This document shows positions 17,916 to 26,626 of a stretch of 64,000 bases of DNA, in pieces; position 1 is the first letter of the stretch, and each line of letters starts with the position of its first letter. The stretch comes from Claveliimonas sp034178805. Its GTDB lineage: Bacteria > Bacillota > Clostridia > Lachnospirales > Lachnospiraceae. Below the pieces are notes generated by a model, which saw only the letters and a program-made list of their open reading frames with translations, had not been told where the DNA came from and did no database searches. The DNA is taken from NCBI RefSeq assembly GCF_050314255.1, contig NZ_JBNPMZ010000007.1, forward strand, positions 62,001 through 126,000, written 5' to 3'. Both the position numbers and the translations under genes were made by a program.

Positions 17916-18509
17916 TTATTTAGAATATAATTCGACGATAAGCATCTCGTCTACCGGAACGTCGATTTCGTCACGTGTAGGAAGCTCTTTCACTGTTCCT
18001 TTTAAGTTTTCAGCGTCAACTTCAAGCCATGCCGGAACCATACGTCCGCCAGTAACTTCTACGATATCTTTATATCTCTGGGAACCTTTGCATTTCTCTT
18101 TGATTTCAATCACATCACCAGCTTTGATTAAATAAGATGGGATATTAACCTGTTTTCCATTAACAAGTACATGCTTGTGATCTACAATCTGTCTTGCTTC
18201 ACGGCGAGTTCTTGCAAGTCCCATACGGAATACAACGTTGTCCAGTCTGGACTCCAGAAGAATCATAAGGTTTGGACCTGTCATACCCTGCATCTGCTGA
18301 GCTTTTGTGAAGTAGTTTCTGAAAGGTTTCTCTAATACACCATAGATAAATTTAGCTTTCTGTTTCTCACGTAACTGAAGACCATACTCACTCATTTTTC
18401 TGTTGGATCTCTTTAACTGTCTGTTAGACTTTTTATCAATTCCTAAATAGACTGGGTCCATTCCAAGTGAACGACATCTTTTAAGAACCGGAACTCTATT
18501 TACTGCCAT
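17916..18509 (-). CDS. rpsD: 30S ribosomal protein S4
   Basis: This 197-residue protein is the 16S rRNA primary binder S4. The S4 RNA-binding domain (about 90-150) shows ESRLDNVVFRMGLARTRREA, and the C-terminal half continues to DEIDVPVDEMLIVELYSK. Zinc-binding cysteines are absent, so this is the Zn-free type. It lies in the alpha operon between rpsK and rpoA. S4 is the alpha-operon autoregulator in some bacteria; here that is only inference. Confidence 0.97.
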   Translation of the reverse strand: MAVNRVPVLKRCRSLGMDPVYLGIDKKSNRQLKRSNRKMSEYGLQLREKQKAKFIYGVLEKPFRNYFTKAQQMQGMTGPNLMILLESRLDNVVFRMGLARTRREARQIVDHKHVLVNGKQVNIPSYLIKAGDVIEIKEKCKGSQRYKDIVEVTGGRMVPAWLEVDAENLKGTVKELPTRDEIDVPVDEMLIVELYSK

Positions 18510-18582
18510 GTTCTTTTTCCTCCTAAATTTTTGACATTATGATATTGCATTAATCAACATACTTTCGCTAAGTGGTATGCGA

Positions 18583-18978
18583 CTACACTCTTCTGCGTTT
18601 CGGTGGACGGCATCCGTTGTGCGGTACCGGAGTAACATCTTTAATGCTTGTTACATCAATTCCACAAGCCTGAAGAGCACGGATTGCTGCTTCTCTTCCT
18701 GAACCAGGTCCTTTAACCATAACGTCTACGGATTTCAAACCATGTACTAATGCTGCTTTAGCTGCTGTCTCAGCTGCCATCTGTGCTGCATAAGGAGTAG
18801 ATTTCCTTGAACCTCTGAATCCAAGACCACCAGCACTTGCCCATGAAAGAGCATTTCCCTGTGCATCTGTTAATGTAACGATTGTATTATTAAAAGATGA
18901 CTGGATGTGTGCTTGTCCGCGTTCAACGTTTTTCTTGACACGTTTCTTTGTCACTTTCTTTGTAACTTTCTTTGCCAT
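18583..18978 (-). CDS. rpsK: 30S ribosomal protein S11
   Basis: This 131-residue platform protein of the 30S subunit shows the family core NTIVTLTDAQGNALSWASAG, GFRGSRKSTPYAAQ and the C-terminal PHNGCRPPKRRRV. The N-terminus is basic and Lys-rich. It sits between rpsM and rpsD in the alpha operon. Confidence 0.97.
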   Translation of the reverse strand: MAKKVTKKVTKKRVKKNVERGQAHIQSSFNNTIVTLTDAQGNALSWASAGGLGFRGSRKSTPYAAQMAAETAAKAALVHGLKSVDVMVKGPGSGREAAIRALQACGIDVTSIKDVTPVPHNGCRPPKRRRV

Positions 18979-19027
18979 AATAAAACTAACCTACACTTTC
19001 CTTCATTATAATTGTCTTGTTACTTAA

Positions 19028-19396
19028 TTATTTCTTTTTGTTTGCAACTGTTCTCTTAGGACCTTTTCTTGTTCTTGCATTGGTCTTTGTCTTCTGACCA
19101 CGAACCGGAAGTCCTTTTCTGTGACGGATACCTCTATAGCATCCAATCTCCTGCAATCTCTTAATGTTAAGTGCGATCTCTCTGCGAAGATCACCTTCAA
19201 CTGTCTGAGTTTCATCGATTACTGCGCTGATTTTCTTAACATCCTCATCTGTTAAGTCTCTGCAGCGAATATCAGGATCTACTCCTGCCTCTGCCAAAAT
19301 ACGGTTTGCGCTTGTTCTACCAATTCCGTAGATATAAGTTAATCCGATTTCAACACGTTTGTCTCTTGGTAAGTCTACACCTGCAATACGAGCCAT
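19028..19396 (-). CDS. rpsM: 30S ribosomal protein S13
   Basis: This 122-residue 30S head protein begins MARIAGVDLPRDKRVEIGL. I chose ATG 19396 because GGAGGAAA lies just before it; an in-frame codon 15 nt upstream lacks a proper site. The conserved GIRHRKGLPVRGQKTKTNAR and basic tail are present. It is separated from rpmJ by a long structured spacer. Confidence 0.97.
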   Translation of the reverse strand: MARIAGVDLPRDKRVEIGLTYIYGIGRTSANRILAEAGVDPDIRCRDLTDEDVKKISAVIDETQTVEGDLRREIALNIKRLQEIGCYRGIRHRKGLPVRGQKTKTNARTRKGPKRTVANKKK

Positions 19397-19674
19397 GTGA
19401 TTTTCCTCCATTTTCTGTTTTGTTATCGTCTTTAATAGGGGTTTGCATTTTGCATAACCCAGGCGCGTTCGGTATGCACGCCCTTTCCGGCCACCGCAAA
19501 TTCTATATTATAGAAGAAACGGTAATGACGGGCCGGCATTAGAAGCAATATACGAAGGATTTTCACCGGCCAAAGGTGCTTCCTTGTATATTTTAAATAG
19601 TTCACACACTGCCTGGTGTGTCAACTATCAGCCGCCTAATTCATTTGCATAAACATCATCTAAGTGTTCAGTAC
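19397..19674 (-). promoter_or_regulatory. Structured 278-nt spacer/leader upstream of rpsM
   Basis: This stretch between rpmJ and rpsM holds no gene. The RNA would carry several hairpins: ATAGTT-N-ACACAC with GTGTGT-N-AACTAT, GGGTT...AACCC just before the rpsM ribosome binding site, and GC-rich arms with GGCCGG. Such a folded leader could be an autoregulatory site for an alpha-operon protein (S4 in some bacteria). No direct match to a known family was recognised. Confidence 0.4.
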
Positions 19675-19788
19675 CTATCCCTGACGCTGTTTATGCTTTG
19701 GATTTTCGCAGATAATGCGAATGCTTCCTTTTCTTTTAATTACTTTGCATTTTTCGCAAATCGGTTTTACTGATGATCTAACCTTCAC
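19675..19788 (-). CDS. rpmJ: 50S ribosomal protein L36
   Basis: This 37-residue protein begins with a GTG codon and reads MKVRSSVKPICEKCKVIKRK and onward to the HKQRQG end. The zinc-binding pattern C-x2-C...C-x4-H (Cys11, Cys14, Cys27, His32) is intact, so it is the zinc-containing form. AGGAGGATTTGAC lies directly before GTG. It sits between infA and rpsM, its usual place. Confidence 0.95.
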   Translation of the reverse strand: MKVRSSVKPICEKCKVIKRKGSIRIICENPKHKQRQG

Positions 19789-19902
19789 GTCAAATCCTCC
19801 TTTCGTCCACCTGCTGACTTCTGTACCATGCGCATCCCGTGCTGTTTTGATTCATCCCCTTATTTCAGGCAAATAAATAAATGCCCGGAAACGCGCTTAT
19901 AT

Positions 19903-19932
19903 AGTATAGCACTCAAAGTCAAATAAAGTCAA
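19903..19932 (-). promoter_or_regulatory. Internal promoter ahead of rpmJ-rpsM-rpsK-rpsD-rpoA-rplQ
   Basis: On the minus strand: TTGACT (19927-19932), 18 bp, TATACT (19903-19908) with an extended TGC. It lies between infA and rpmJ and leaves a leader of about 110 nt. It would let the alpha operon be transcribed apart from spc. Confidence 0.7.
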
Positions 19933-19949
19933 TAGCTTTTTTACGATAT

Positions 19950-20168
19950 TTATTTATCTCTCCAAATAATTCTTCCTTTAGACAGATCATATGGTGAAAG
20001 TTCCAGTGTTACCTTATCTCCCGGTAAAATTTTAATAAAGTTCATTCTCAGTTTTCCACTGATATGTGCAAGTACCTGGTGTCCATTTTCCAGTTCCACC
20101 TGAAACATTGCATTTGGTAATTTTTCTACTACAGTTCCTTCAATTTCGATTACGTCAGCTTTTGACAT
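19950..20168 (-). CDS. infA: Translation initiation factor IF-1
   Basis: This 72-residue single OB-fold protein binds the ribosomal A site during initiation. The family sequence is clear (DVIEIEGTVVEKLPNAMFQV, GKLRMNFIKILPGD, LSKGRIIWR). It follows the KOW-protein gene by 12 bp, as in many Firmicutes. Confidence 0.97.
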   Translation of the reverse strand: MSKADVIEIEGTVVEKLPNAMFQVELENGHQVLAHISGKLRMNFIKILPGDKVTLELSPYDLSKGRIIWRDK

Positions 20169-20180
20169 AGATGATTCCTC

Positions 20181-20423
20181 CTACACTTTTTCGTATTCCT
20201 TTAGTATCCGTTTAATTCCCACATCATCAAGTCCAGTGATATCATGTTCCCGGTTTATAATCTGAACATGCTTTTTTTTCTTCTTTTTCAGATGCTCAAG
20301 CGTTCTAATTCTGCCGTCTGCTAAATATACATACGCATCCTTTACTTCTATTATGATATAAAACTTTCCGGCATCATGTCCGGCTTTGGAGATCACCGGT
20401 ACCCCCGGTTTGAATTTTTCCAT
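20181..20423 (-). CDS. KOW domain RNA-binding protein (L14e/L6e/L27e-like)
   Basis: This 80-residue protein has an SH3-like KOW fold (PGVPVISKAGHDAGKFYIII) like eukaryotic L14e/L6e, followed by a run of six lysines at about 48-53. Family members are encoded between map and infA in many Clostridia and Bacilli, and a role on the ribosome is presumed. It lies between map and infA here. Confidence 0.85.
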   Translation of the reverse strand: MEKFKPGVPVISKAGHDAGKFYIIIEVKDAYVYLADGRIRTLEHLKKKKKKHVQIINREHDITGLDDVGIKRILKEYEKV

Positions 20424-20452
20424 AATCCTTCCTCCTCTGTCCTTTCCGGTTC

Positions 20453-21226
20453 CTACTTTTCAAATGGTTCCGGACCACTCAGAGTCAAAAGCACCGGTTC
20501 ACTCTCCGTTATTAACACCGTATTTTCATAGTGAGCTGACAGGGAATGGTCTCTGCTGACGACAGTCCAGTCATCATCCATCCAATCCACCTCATAACCT
20601 CCCATGTTAATCATAGGCTCAATAGCAAGTGTCATGCCTGCCTTAAGCTTTACTCCTTTACGGTTCATCACGTAATTCGGTATTTCCGGAGATTCATGCA
20701 GATTTGTTCCTATTCCATGTCCGCAAAGGTCACGGACTACTCCATATCCATATCCCTCCGCATATCTGCCGATTGCAGCTGAAATATCAAATAGATGATT
20801 GCCTTCTTTTGCATATTTTATACCTTCAAAGAAGCTTTCCCGCGTAACTTTTATTAATTTCTGCGCTTCTGCACTGATTTCACCAATTCCATACGTCCTG
20901 GCGGCATCAGAATGGTATCCTTTATAAATTACTCCCGCGTCCAGACTGACAATGTCACCCTCCTGTAAAATACGATCCGCAGTCGGAATTCCGTGAACCA
21001 CCTCATCATTCACTGACACGCAAATTGATGCCGGATATCCGTTGTAGTCCAGGAAAGAAGGAATACAGCCATAGCTTCGTATTAACTCCTCTCCCAGACG
21101 ATCAATATCAAGGGTACTCATTCCCGGGCGTAAAGCCACAGCAAGTTCATTATGTACCTTCTCCAGAATTCTTCCGGCCTCTTTCATTAGTTCAATTTCT
21201 CTGGATGATTTGATTGTAATTGGCAT
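20453..21226 (-). CDS. map: Methionine aminopeptidase, type I
   Basis: This 257-residue enzyme removes the initiator methionine. Metal ligands are visible in DAGVIYKGYHSDAART (two Asp), GHGIGTNLHE (His), MTLAIEP (Glu) and ENTVLITE (Glu). I chose ATG 21226, 8 nt after GGGAGCG; a longer in-frame start at 21271 would overlap adk. No N-terminal SEC-C zinc extension is present. It follows adk by 4 bp. Confidence 0.96.
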   Translation of the reverse strand: MPITIKSSREIELMKEAGRILEKVHNELAVALRPGMSTLDIDRLGEELIRSYGCIPSFLDYNGYPASICVSVNDEVVHGIPTADRILQEGDIVSLDAGVIYKGYHSDAARTYGIGEISAEAQKLIKVTRESFFEGIKYAKEGNHLFDISAAIGRYAEGYGYGVVRDLCGHGIGTNLHESPEIPNYVMNRKGVKLKAGMTLAIEPMINMGGYEVDWMDDDWTVVSRDHSLSAHYENTVLITESEPVLLTLSGPEPFEK

Positions 21227-21230
21227 AATA

Positions 21231-21875
21231 TTACGCTCCCAAAATCTCCACGATAGCCTGGAAAACATCATTGATATCTACGGTTCCATCAACCGTTTTC
21301 AAAATACCTTCATTAGTATAATAATCAATGAGTGGCTGTGTCTGCTCATGATACACATTCAGACGTTTCTGAACTGTCTCCGGCTTGTCGTCATCTCTTA
21401 AAATAAGCTCCCCGCCACAGGTATCACAGATTCCGTCTTTTTTGGGTGCCGCATATTCAAGATGATATGTAGCTCCACATCCTACACATGCACGTCTTCC
21501 GCCCATACGCTTTACGATATTTTCATCCGGAACATTTACATCAATGGCATAATCAACCTTCTGTCCCAGGGTTTCCAGAGCTTTAGTGAGTGCTTCTGCC
21601 TGTGGAATTGTCCTCGGAAATCCATCCAGTACATATCCATTTGCACAGTCATCCTGGTTTACACGATCTACAACCAGATCTACAACCAGTTCATCCGGAA
21701 CCAAGAGTCCCTGATCCATATAAGTTTTGGCTTTTTTTCCAAGCTCCGTGCCATTTTTAATATTTGCACGGAAAATATCTCCTGTGGAGATGTGAGGAAT
21801 CTCGTATTTTGCAGCGATTTTCTTTGCCTGGGTTCCTTTGCCTGCGCCTGGTGCGCCTAACATAATAATCTTCAT
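21231..21875 (-). CDS. adk: Adenylate kinase
   Basis: This 214-residue enzyme interconverts AMP, ADP and ATP. The P-loop GAPGAGKGT (about 7-15) and the LID-domain zinc site (CVGC...CDTC) are present, as in Gram-positive long-form adenylate kinases, and DGFPRTIPQAEAL is the AMP/ATP binding part. It sits between secY and map, the usual Firmicutes order. Confidence 0.97.
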   Translation of the reverse strand: MKIIMLGAPGAGKGTQAKKIAAKYEIPHISTGDIFRANIKNGTELGKKAKTYMDQGLLVPDELVVDLVVDRVNQDDCANGYVLDGFPRTIPQAEALTKALETLGQKVDYAIDVNVPDENIVKRMGGRRACVGCGATYHLEYAAPKKDGICDTCGGELILRDDDKPETVQKRLNVYHEQTQPLIDYYTNEGILKTVDGTVDINDVFQAIVEILGA

Positions 21876-21934
21876 ATGTTACTTCCTCCTTTATAGCATT
21901 TTAACCCGCGAAAAAAATTCCGCGAGTCAAAATA

Positions 21935-23251
21935 TTATCTGTTTAAGAATCCTCTATAATTACGCACAAGCATCTGTGATTCAATCTGCTTGAGTGTTTC
22001 CAGGATAACGCTCACGATAATGATCAGGGAAGTACCACCAAATGATACACTCGCACCAAATACTCCATTAAAGAAGATTGGTACAACCTGAATCATGATC
22101 AGTCCGCAAGCTCCGATAAAGATAATACGGTTTAAAATCTTTGTCAGATATTCAACCGTCGGTTTACCGGGACGGATACCTGGAATAAAGCCACCGCTTT
22201 TTTTCATATTGTTGGCAATTTCCATCGGGTTAAATGTAATGGAAGTATAAAAATATGCAAAAAATACGGTAAGAATAATATATACGATAAGTCCCCAGCT
22301 ATACTGGATATGTTGTGGATTACACCAGTTACCCTGATTCAATCCACGTAAAATCTCACTTCCGATTCCGCTTCCATTTCCTTTTCCAAGAAAACTTGCT
22401 ATAACAATAGGAAACTGCATCAGTGAAGATGCAAAGATAATCGGAATAACTCCGGCAGTATTAACTTTTAACGGAATGCTTGACGACTGTCCGCCGTAAG
22501 TTCTTCTGCCCTGTACTTTCTGGGAGTATTGTACTGCAATTCTTCTCTCACCATCCTGAAGAATGATAACAAATACAACAAGTGCAAGAATGATTGCAAG
22601 GATAATGATTACAGCAAGCGTTCCGGATGCAAAGCTTTTACCCTTTACAAACTGTTCAAACAGTGTTGTCATATCACTCGGGATACGTGAAATAATGTTA
22701 ATTACCAATACAATCGAAATACCGTTTCCAACACCCTTCTCTGTAATTCTTTCACCAATCCACATCAGGAACGCAGAACCTGCTGTGAGTGTCAGCACTA
22801 CAGTAGCAGCATTTACAAAGTTATACTCGACCAGAAGTCCCTGACGACCAAAACCAACTGCCATGGCAGTAGATTCGATCAATGCAAGCGCTACTGTGAC
22901 ATAACGTGTCATTGCTGCAATCTTTTTTCTTCCATCTTCGCCTTCCTTCTGCATTTCCTCAAGCTTCGGAATTGCAATAGTCATCAGCTGCATAATGATG
23001 GAAGATGTAATATATGGTGTTATACTAAGAGCAAATATGGACATTTGCTCAAAGGATCCACCGGTGAAAGCGTTAAATAAGTTAAACGCTTCCCCCGTGT
23101 TCTGTGCAAAAAAATCCTTAATGTATTGCGGGTTAACACCAGGCGTAGGCATCTGGGATCCAAGTCTGATTACGATCAACATTAAAAATGTATATAAGAT
23201 TTTCTTTCGAATATCTTCAATTTGAAATGCCTTTCGAAATGTCTTAAACAA
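21935..23251 (-). CDS. secY: Preprotein translocase subunit SecY
   Basis: This 438-residue polytopic protein forms the Sec export channel. About ten membrane spans are visible, with signatures GGSFEQMSIFALSITPYITS near span 2 and FAYFYTSITFNPMEIANNMK near span 8. It lies directly after rplO (stop and start adjacent) in the spc segment. A 60-nt spacer with a weak hairpin separates it from adk. Confidence 0.98.
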   Translation of the reverse strand: MFKTFRKAFQIEDIRKKILYTFLMLIVIRLGSQMPTPGVNPQYIKDFFAQNTGEAFNLFNAFTGGSFEQMSIFALSITPYITSSIIMQLMTIAIPKLEEMQKEGEDGRKKIAAMTRYVTVALALIESTAMAVGFGRQGLLVEYNFVNAATVVLTLTAGSAFLMWIGERITEKGVGNGISIVLVINIISRIPSDMTTLFEQFVKGKSFASGTLAVIIILAIILALVVFVIILQDGERRIAVQYSQKVQGRRTYGGQSSSIPLKVNTAGVIPIIFASSLMQFPIVIASFLGKGNGSGIGSEILRGLNQGNWCNPQHIQYSWGLIVYIILTVFFAYFYTSITFNPMEIANNMKKSGGFIPGIRPGKPTVEYLTKILNRIIFIGACGLIMIQVVPIFFNGVFGASVSFGGTSLIIIVSVILETLKQIESQMLVRNYRGFLNR

Positions 23252-23692
23252 TTAGATCACCTCTGCTTTTCCACCAAGAGCTTCAATCTTTGCAGCAGCG
23301 CCAGCGCTGAATGCATTAGCCTGAACTGTGAGCTTCTTAGTTAACTCTCCTTTTCCGAGGATTTTAACGCCATCTCTTGGGTTCTTAACGATACCAGCCT
23401 CTACTAATGTTTCTACAGAAACTACAGCATCATTCTCGAATACTTCAAGAGCACTTACATTAATTCCAACGATTGTCTTAGAGTTTCTGTTTGTGAAACC
23501 TCTCTTTGGAATTCTTCTATATAATGGCATCTGACCACCTTCGAAGCCTGGTCTTGTGCCGCCTGAACGAGCCTTCTGACCTTTGTGTCCCTTACCAGCA
23601 GTTTTACCATTACCAGAACCGTGTCCACGTCCTCTTCTGAAATTATCGCTCTGTTTTGCACCATCAGCAGGTCTTAAGTTTGATAAATCCAT
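23252..23692 (-). CDS. rplO: 50S ribosomal protein L15
   Basis: This 146-residue late-assembly large-subunit protein has the Gly/Arg-rich N-terminus (NFRRGRGHGSGNGKTAGKGH) and the signature GFEGGQMPLYRRIPKRGF. It lies between rpmD and secY. Confidence 0.97.
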   Translation of the reverse strand: MDLSNLRPADGAKQSDNFRRGRGHGSGNGKTAGKGHKGQKARSGGTRPGFEGGQMPLYRRIPKRGFTNRNSKTIVGINVSALEVFENDAVVSVETLVEAGIVKNPRDGVKILGKGELTKKLTVQANAFSAGAAAKIEALGGKAEVI

Positions 23693-23721
23693 TGTGACAC
23701 CTCCTTACTCGATATTATTAT

Positions 23722-23901
23722 TTAAACTTCTTCTACTTTTACTAAATGCTGAACCTGTTTAATCATTCCTCTTGTTGCTGCATTATCCGGAAGTTCAACA
23801 GATCTGCCTGTCTTTTTAAGTCCAAGTGCCTCTACAGTTCTTTTATGCTTCGGTACAGCACCAATTGTAGATTTTACTAAAGTGATTTTTAAGTTTGCCA
23901 T
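23722..23901 (-). CDS. rpmD: 50S ribosomal protein L30
   Basis: This 59-residue large-subunit protein reads MANLKITLVKSTIGAVPKHK and ends QHLVKVEEV. It matches the bacterial L30 family over its whole length. AAGGAGGTAGACCGAG lies before the ATG, and it sits between rpsE and rplO. It is just under 60 residues and easily missed. Confidence 0.95.
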   Translation of the reverse strand: MANLKITLVKSTIGAVPKHKRTVEALGLKKTGRSVELPDNAATRGMIKQVQHLVKVEEV

Positions 23902-23919
23902 CTCGGTCTACCTCCTTAC

Positions 23920-24429
23920 TTAGCCTAAGATTTCTTCAACAGATTTTCCGCGAAGCTTAGCTACTTCTTCTGGAGTTTTAACCTGACTTAATCCTTCAAT
24001 TGTAGCAAGAACTACGTTCTGCTTATTGTTAGATCCCAGAGATTTTGTACGGATGTTCTTTATTCCTGCCATCTCGATAACGGCACGAGCCGGACCACCG
24101 GCAATAACTCCAGTACCTTCCGGTGCTTTCTTCAGTAATACTGAAGCGCTTCCGAATTTACCGATTAAATCATGTGTAATACTTCCATTCTCATCTAATG
24201 CAACAGAAATAAGTTTTTTAGCAGCATCTTCTTTTCCTTTGCGAATTGCCTCCGGAATTTCAGTTGCCTTTCCTAAACCTGCACCAACATGGCCGTTTCC
24301 ATCACCTACAACAACTAAAGCTGTGAATCTCATGTTACGACCACCCTTAACAACTTTGGTAACACGCTTAATTGATACTACTTTTTCTGTTAATTCTAAT
24401 GAACCAGCATCAATACGTTCCTGTTTCAT
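23920..24429 (-). CDS. rpsE: 30S ribosomal protein S5
   Basis: This 169-residue protein acts in translational fidelity. It has the double-stranded RNA-binding N-terminal half (VVKGGRNMRFTALVVVGDGN, GHVGAGLGKA) and the S5 C-terminal domain (GVIAGGPARAVIEMAGI). It lies between rplR and rpmD. Confidence 0.97.
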   Translation of the reverse strand: MKQERIDAGSLELTEKVVSIKRVTKVVKGGRNMRFTALVVVGDGNGHVGAGLGKATEIPEAIRKGKEDAAKKLISVALDENGSITHDLIGKFGSASVLLKKAPEGTGVIAGGPARAVIEMAGIKNIRTKSLGSNNKQNVVLATIEGLSQVKTPEEVAKLRGKSVEEILG

Positions 24430-24443
24430 GTGTGCTCCTCCTT

Positions 24444-24812
24444 CTAGAAATTCAGTCCAGCTTCTCTAGCTGCGTCTGCTAATGCCTTGATCTTGCCATG
24501 ATATATAAAGCCGCCTCTGTCAAAAACAACATCCTTGATGCCTTTTTCCAGTGCTTTTTCTGCAATGACTTTTCCTAAACATGCTGCAGCATTAACGTCG
24601 TTGGTTTTTTCTAAGTTTGCTTTCACTTCTTTCTGAAGAGTGGAAGCAGAAACCAGAGTGTTACCAACTGTGTCGTCAATAATCTGAGCATACATGTGGT
24701 TATTACTTCTGAATACTGCTAAACGCGGGCACTCAGCTGTACCGCTAAAACGGTTACGTAATTTTCTGTGCTTTTTAACACGAACTTCGCTTCTAGATTT
24801 TTTGCTAACCAT
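24444..24812 (-). CDS. rplR: 50S ribosomal protein L18
   Basis: This 122-residue protein binds 5S rRNA. The family motifs KHRKLRNRFSGTAECPRLAV and FDRGGFIYHGKIKALADAAR are present. I chose ATG 24812, 9 nt after AAGGAG; a GTG two codons upstream is too near that site. It lies between rplF and rpsE. Confidence 0.96.
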   Translation of the reverse strand: MVSKKSRSEVRVKKHRKLRNRFSGTAECPRLAVFRSNNHMYAQIIDDTVGNTLVSASTLQKEVKANLEKTNDVNAAACLGKVIAEKALEKGIKDVVFDRGGFIYHGKIKALADAAREAGLNF

Positions 24813-24829
24813 TTTCACACTCTCCTTAT

Positions 24830-25372
24830 TTATTTCTTACCAGTCTTACCAACTTTACGTCTGATAACTTCATCAGCATATTTAATACCTTTACCTTTGT
24901 AAGGCTCCGGTCTTCTCTTGTCTCTGATTTCAGCTGCGTATTGGCCTACTTTTTCTTTATCGATACCCTGAACAGTAATCTTGTTCTGTCCTTCAAGAAC
25001 AGTCTCAACACCTTCCGGATCAATCATCTCTACCGGATGAGAATATCCAAGACTCAGTGTTAATTTATTTCCGGATTTTGCTGCTCTGTATCCAACACCG
25101 TTAACTTCCAGAACTTTCTTGTATCCTTCTGTCACACCAACAACCATGTTGTTGATCAGTGTTCTTGTAAGACCGTGAAGAGATTTCATTCTCTTTAAGT
25201 CGTTAGGTCTTGTTACGATGATTTCATCGCCTTCCTGTTTGATTTCCATTTCTGTTGGAAGCTCTTTGGAAAGAGTTCCCTTTGGACCTGTTACGGTCAC
25301 TTTATTGTTCTCAGTAATTTCAACAGTAACTCCTGCTGGAACCTTGATTGGCAGTCTTCCTATACGTGACAT
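24830..25372 (-). CDS. rplF: 50S ribosomal protein L6
   Basis: This 180-residue protein with two similar L6 domains lies near the GTPase-associated centre. It begins MSRIGRLPIKVPAGV and ends with the signature PEPYKGKGIKYADEVIRRK. It lies between rpsH and rplR. Confidence 0.97.
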   Translation of the reverse strand: MSRIGRLPIKVPAGVTVEITENNKVTVTGPKGTLSKELPTEMEIKQEGDEIIVTRPNDLKRMKSLHGLTRTLINNMVVGVTEGYKKVLEVNGVGYRAAKSGNKLTLSLGYSHPVEMIDPEGVETVLEGQNKITVQGIDKEKVGQYAAEIRDKRRPEPYKGKGIKYADEVIRRKVGKTGKK

Positions 25373-25448
25373 TGCCTTGTCCTCCTTAACTTAAATTCTC
25401 GGAGAAGCTGCGTTGGCTTCTCTGTTTTCAGTTCTTACCTTGTGATAG

Positions 25449-25850
25449 TTACCATACAAAGCACAGTACTTCTCCACCTACGCCAAGCTTTCTAGCCTCT
25501 TTGTCTGTGATTACACCGTGGTTTGTAGAAATGATAGCTGTTCCAAGTCCACCCAGTACCTTCGGCAGTTCTTCGCTGTTTGCATATACACGAAGACCTG
25601 GTTTGGAAATTCTCTTCAGACCGGAAATAACTTTCTCATTCTTGTCTGCACCGTATTTTAATGTTACACGGATTGTCTTGAACGCACCGTCTTCTACGAT
25701 GTCGTATTTAGCGATATATCCTTCATTCAGTAAGATATCTGCAATCGCGATTTTCATCTTGGATGCCGGGATATCAACTGTATCATGTTTAGCAGTATTT
25801 GCATTACGAATTCTTGTAAGCATATCTGCAATTGGATCACTCATAGTCAT
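25449..25850 (-). CDS. rpsH: 30S ribosomal protein S8
   Basis: This 133-residue primary 16S rRNA binder begins with DPIADMLTRIRNA and ends with the conserved GVITDKEARKLGVGGEVLCF. In some bacteria S8 represses the spc operon. It lies between rpsN and rplF, with a 76-bp spacer before rplF. Confidence 0.97.
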   Translation of the reverse strand: MTMSDPIADMLTRIRNANTAKHDTVDIPASKMKIAIADILLNEGYIAKYDIVEDGAFKTIRVTLKYGADKNEKVISGLKRISKPGLRVYANSEELPKVLGGLGTAIISTNHGVITDKEARKLGVGGEVLCFVW

Positions 25851-25865
25851 TTGCTCTTTACCTCC

Positions 25866-26051
25866 TTACCAGCTTGCCTTTTTCACACCTGGGATCTGTC
25901 CTTTGTATGCCAGTTCGCGGAAGCAAACACGGCAGATTCCATATTTTCTTAAATATGCATGCGGACGACCACAAATTCTGCAGCGATTGTATTCTCTTGT
26001 GGAGAATTTCTGCTTACGCTGCTGTTTGATTTTCATTGCTGTTTTAGCCAT
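25866..26051 (-). CDS. rpsN: 30S ribosomal protein S14, type Z (zinc-binding)
   Basis: This 61-residue short-form S14 carries both CxxC pairs (CRICGRPH and CRVCF), so it is the zinc form typical of Firmicutes. It lies between rplE and rpsH in the spc segment. Confidence 0.97.
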   Translation of the reverse strand: MAKTAMKIKQQRKQKFSTREYNRCRICGRPHAYLRKYGICRVCFRELAYKGQIPGVKKASW

Positions 26052-26062
26052 AATTTACCTCC

Positions 26063-26602
26063 TTATTTTGTAAACGGCATGTTGAACTGTTTCAGCAGCT
26101 CACGTGCCTCTTCGTCAGTCTTAGCTGTTGTAACGAAGATTACGTCCATACCTCTTACCTTGTCCACTTTATCATACTCGATTTCCGGGAAGATAAGCTG
26201 TTCTTTTACACCAAGAGCGTAGTTACCTCTTCCGTCAAATGCGTTCGGATTAACTCCTCTAAAGTCACGTACACGAGGCAGTGCAAGATTAACAAGACGA
26301 TCTACGAATTCGTACATCTTCTCTCCTCTCAATGTAACCTTACATCCGATCGGCATTCCTTCTCTCAGTTTGAAGTTAGCTACGGATTTCTTTGCCTTAC
26401 ATACAACTGCTTTCTGTCCTGTGATTTTTTCCATATCAGCAATAGCTGACTCTAAAGCCTTTGCATTATCTTTTGCTTCGCCAACACCCATGTTGATAAC
26501 AACCTTATCGAGTTTCGGCACTTCCATGATATTTTTATAACCGAACTTTTTGATCATTGCATCAATGATCTCGTTCTGGTACTGTTCTTTCAGTCTACTC
26601 AA
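26063..26602 (-). CDS. rplE: 50S ribosomal protein L5
   Basis: This 179-residue 5S rRNA-binding protein contacts the P-site tRNA. Family motifs include LDKVVINMGVGEAKDNAKAL, ITGQKAVVCKAKKSVANFKL and FPEIEYDKVDKVRGMDV. It lies between rplX and rpsN. Confidence 0.97.
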   Translation of the reverse strand: MSRLKEQYQNEIIDAMIKKFGYKNIMEVPKLDKVVINMGVGEAKDNAKALESAIADMEKITGQKAVVCKAKKSVANFKLREGMPIGCKVTLRGEKMYEFVDRLVNLALPRVRDFRGVNPNAFDGRGNYALGVKEQLIFPEIEYDKVDKVRGMDVIFVTTAKTDEEARELLKQFNMPFTK

Positions 26603-26626
26603 AGCCCTGGACCTCCTTCCTCAAAA

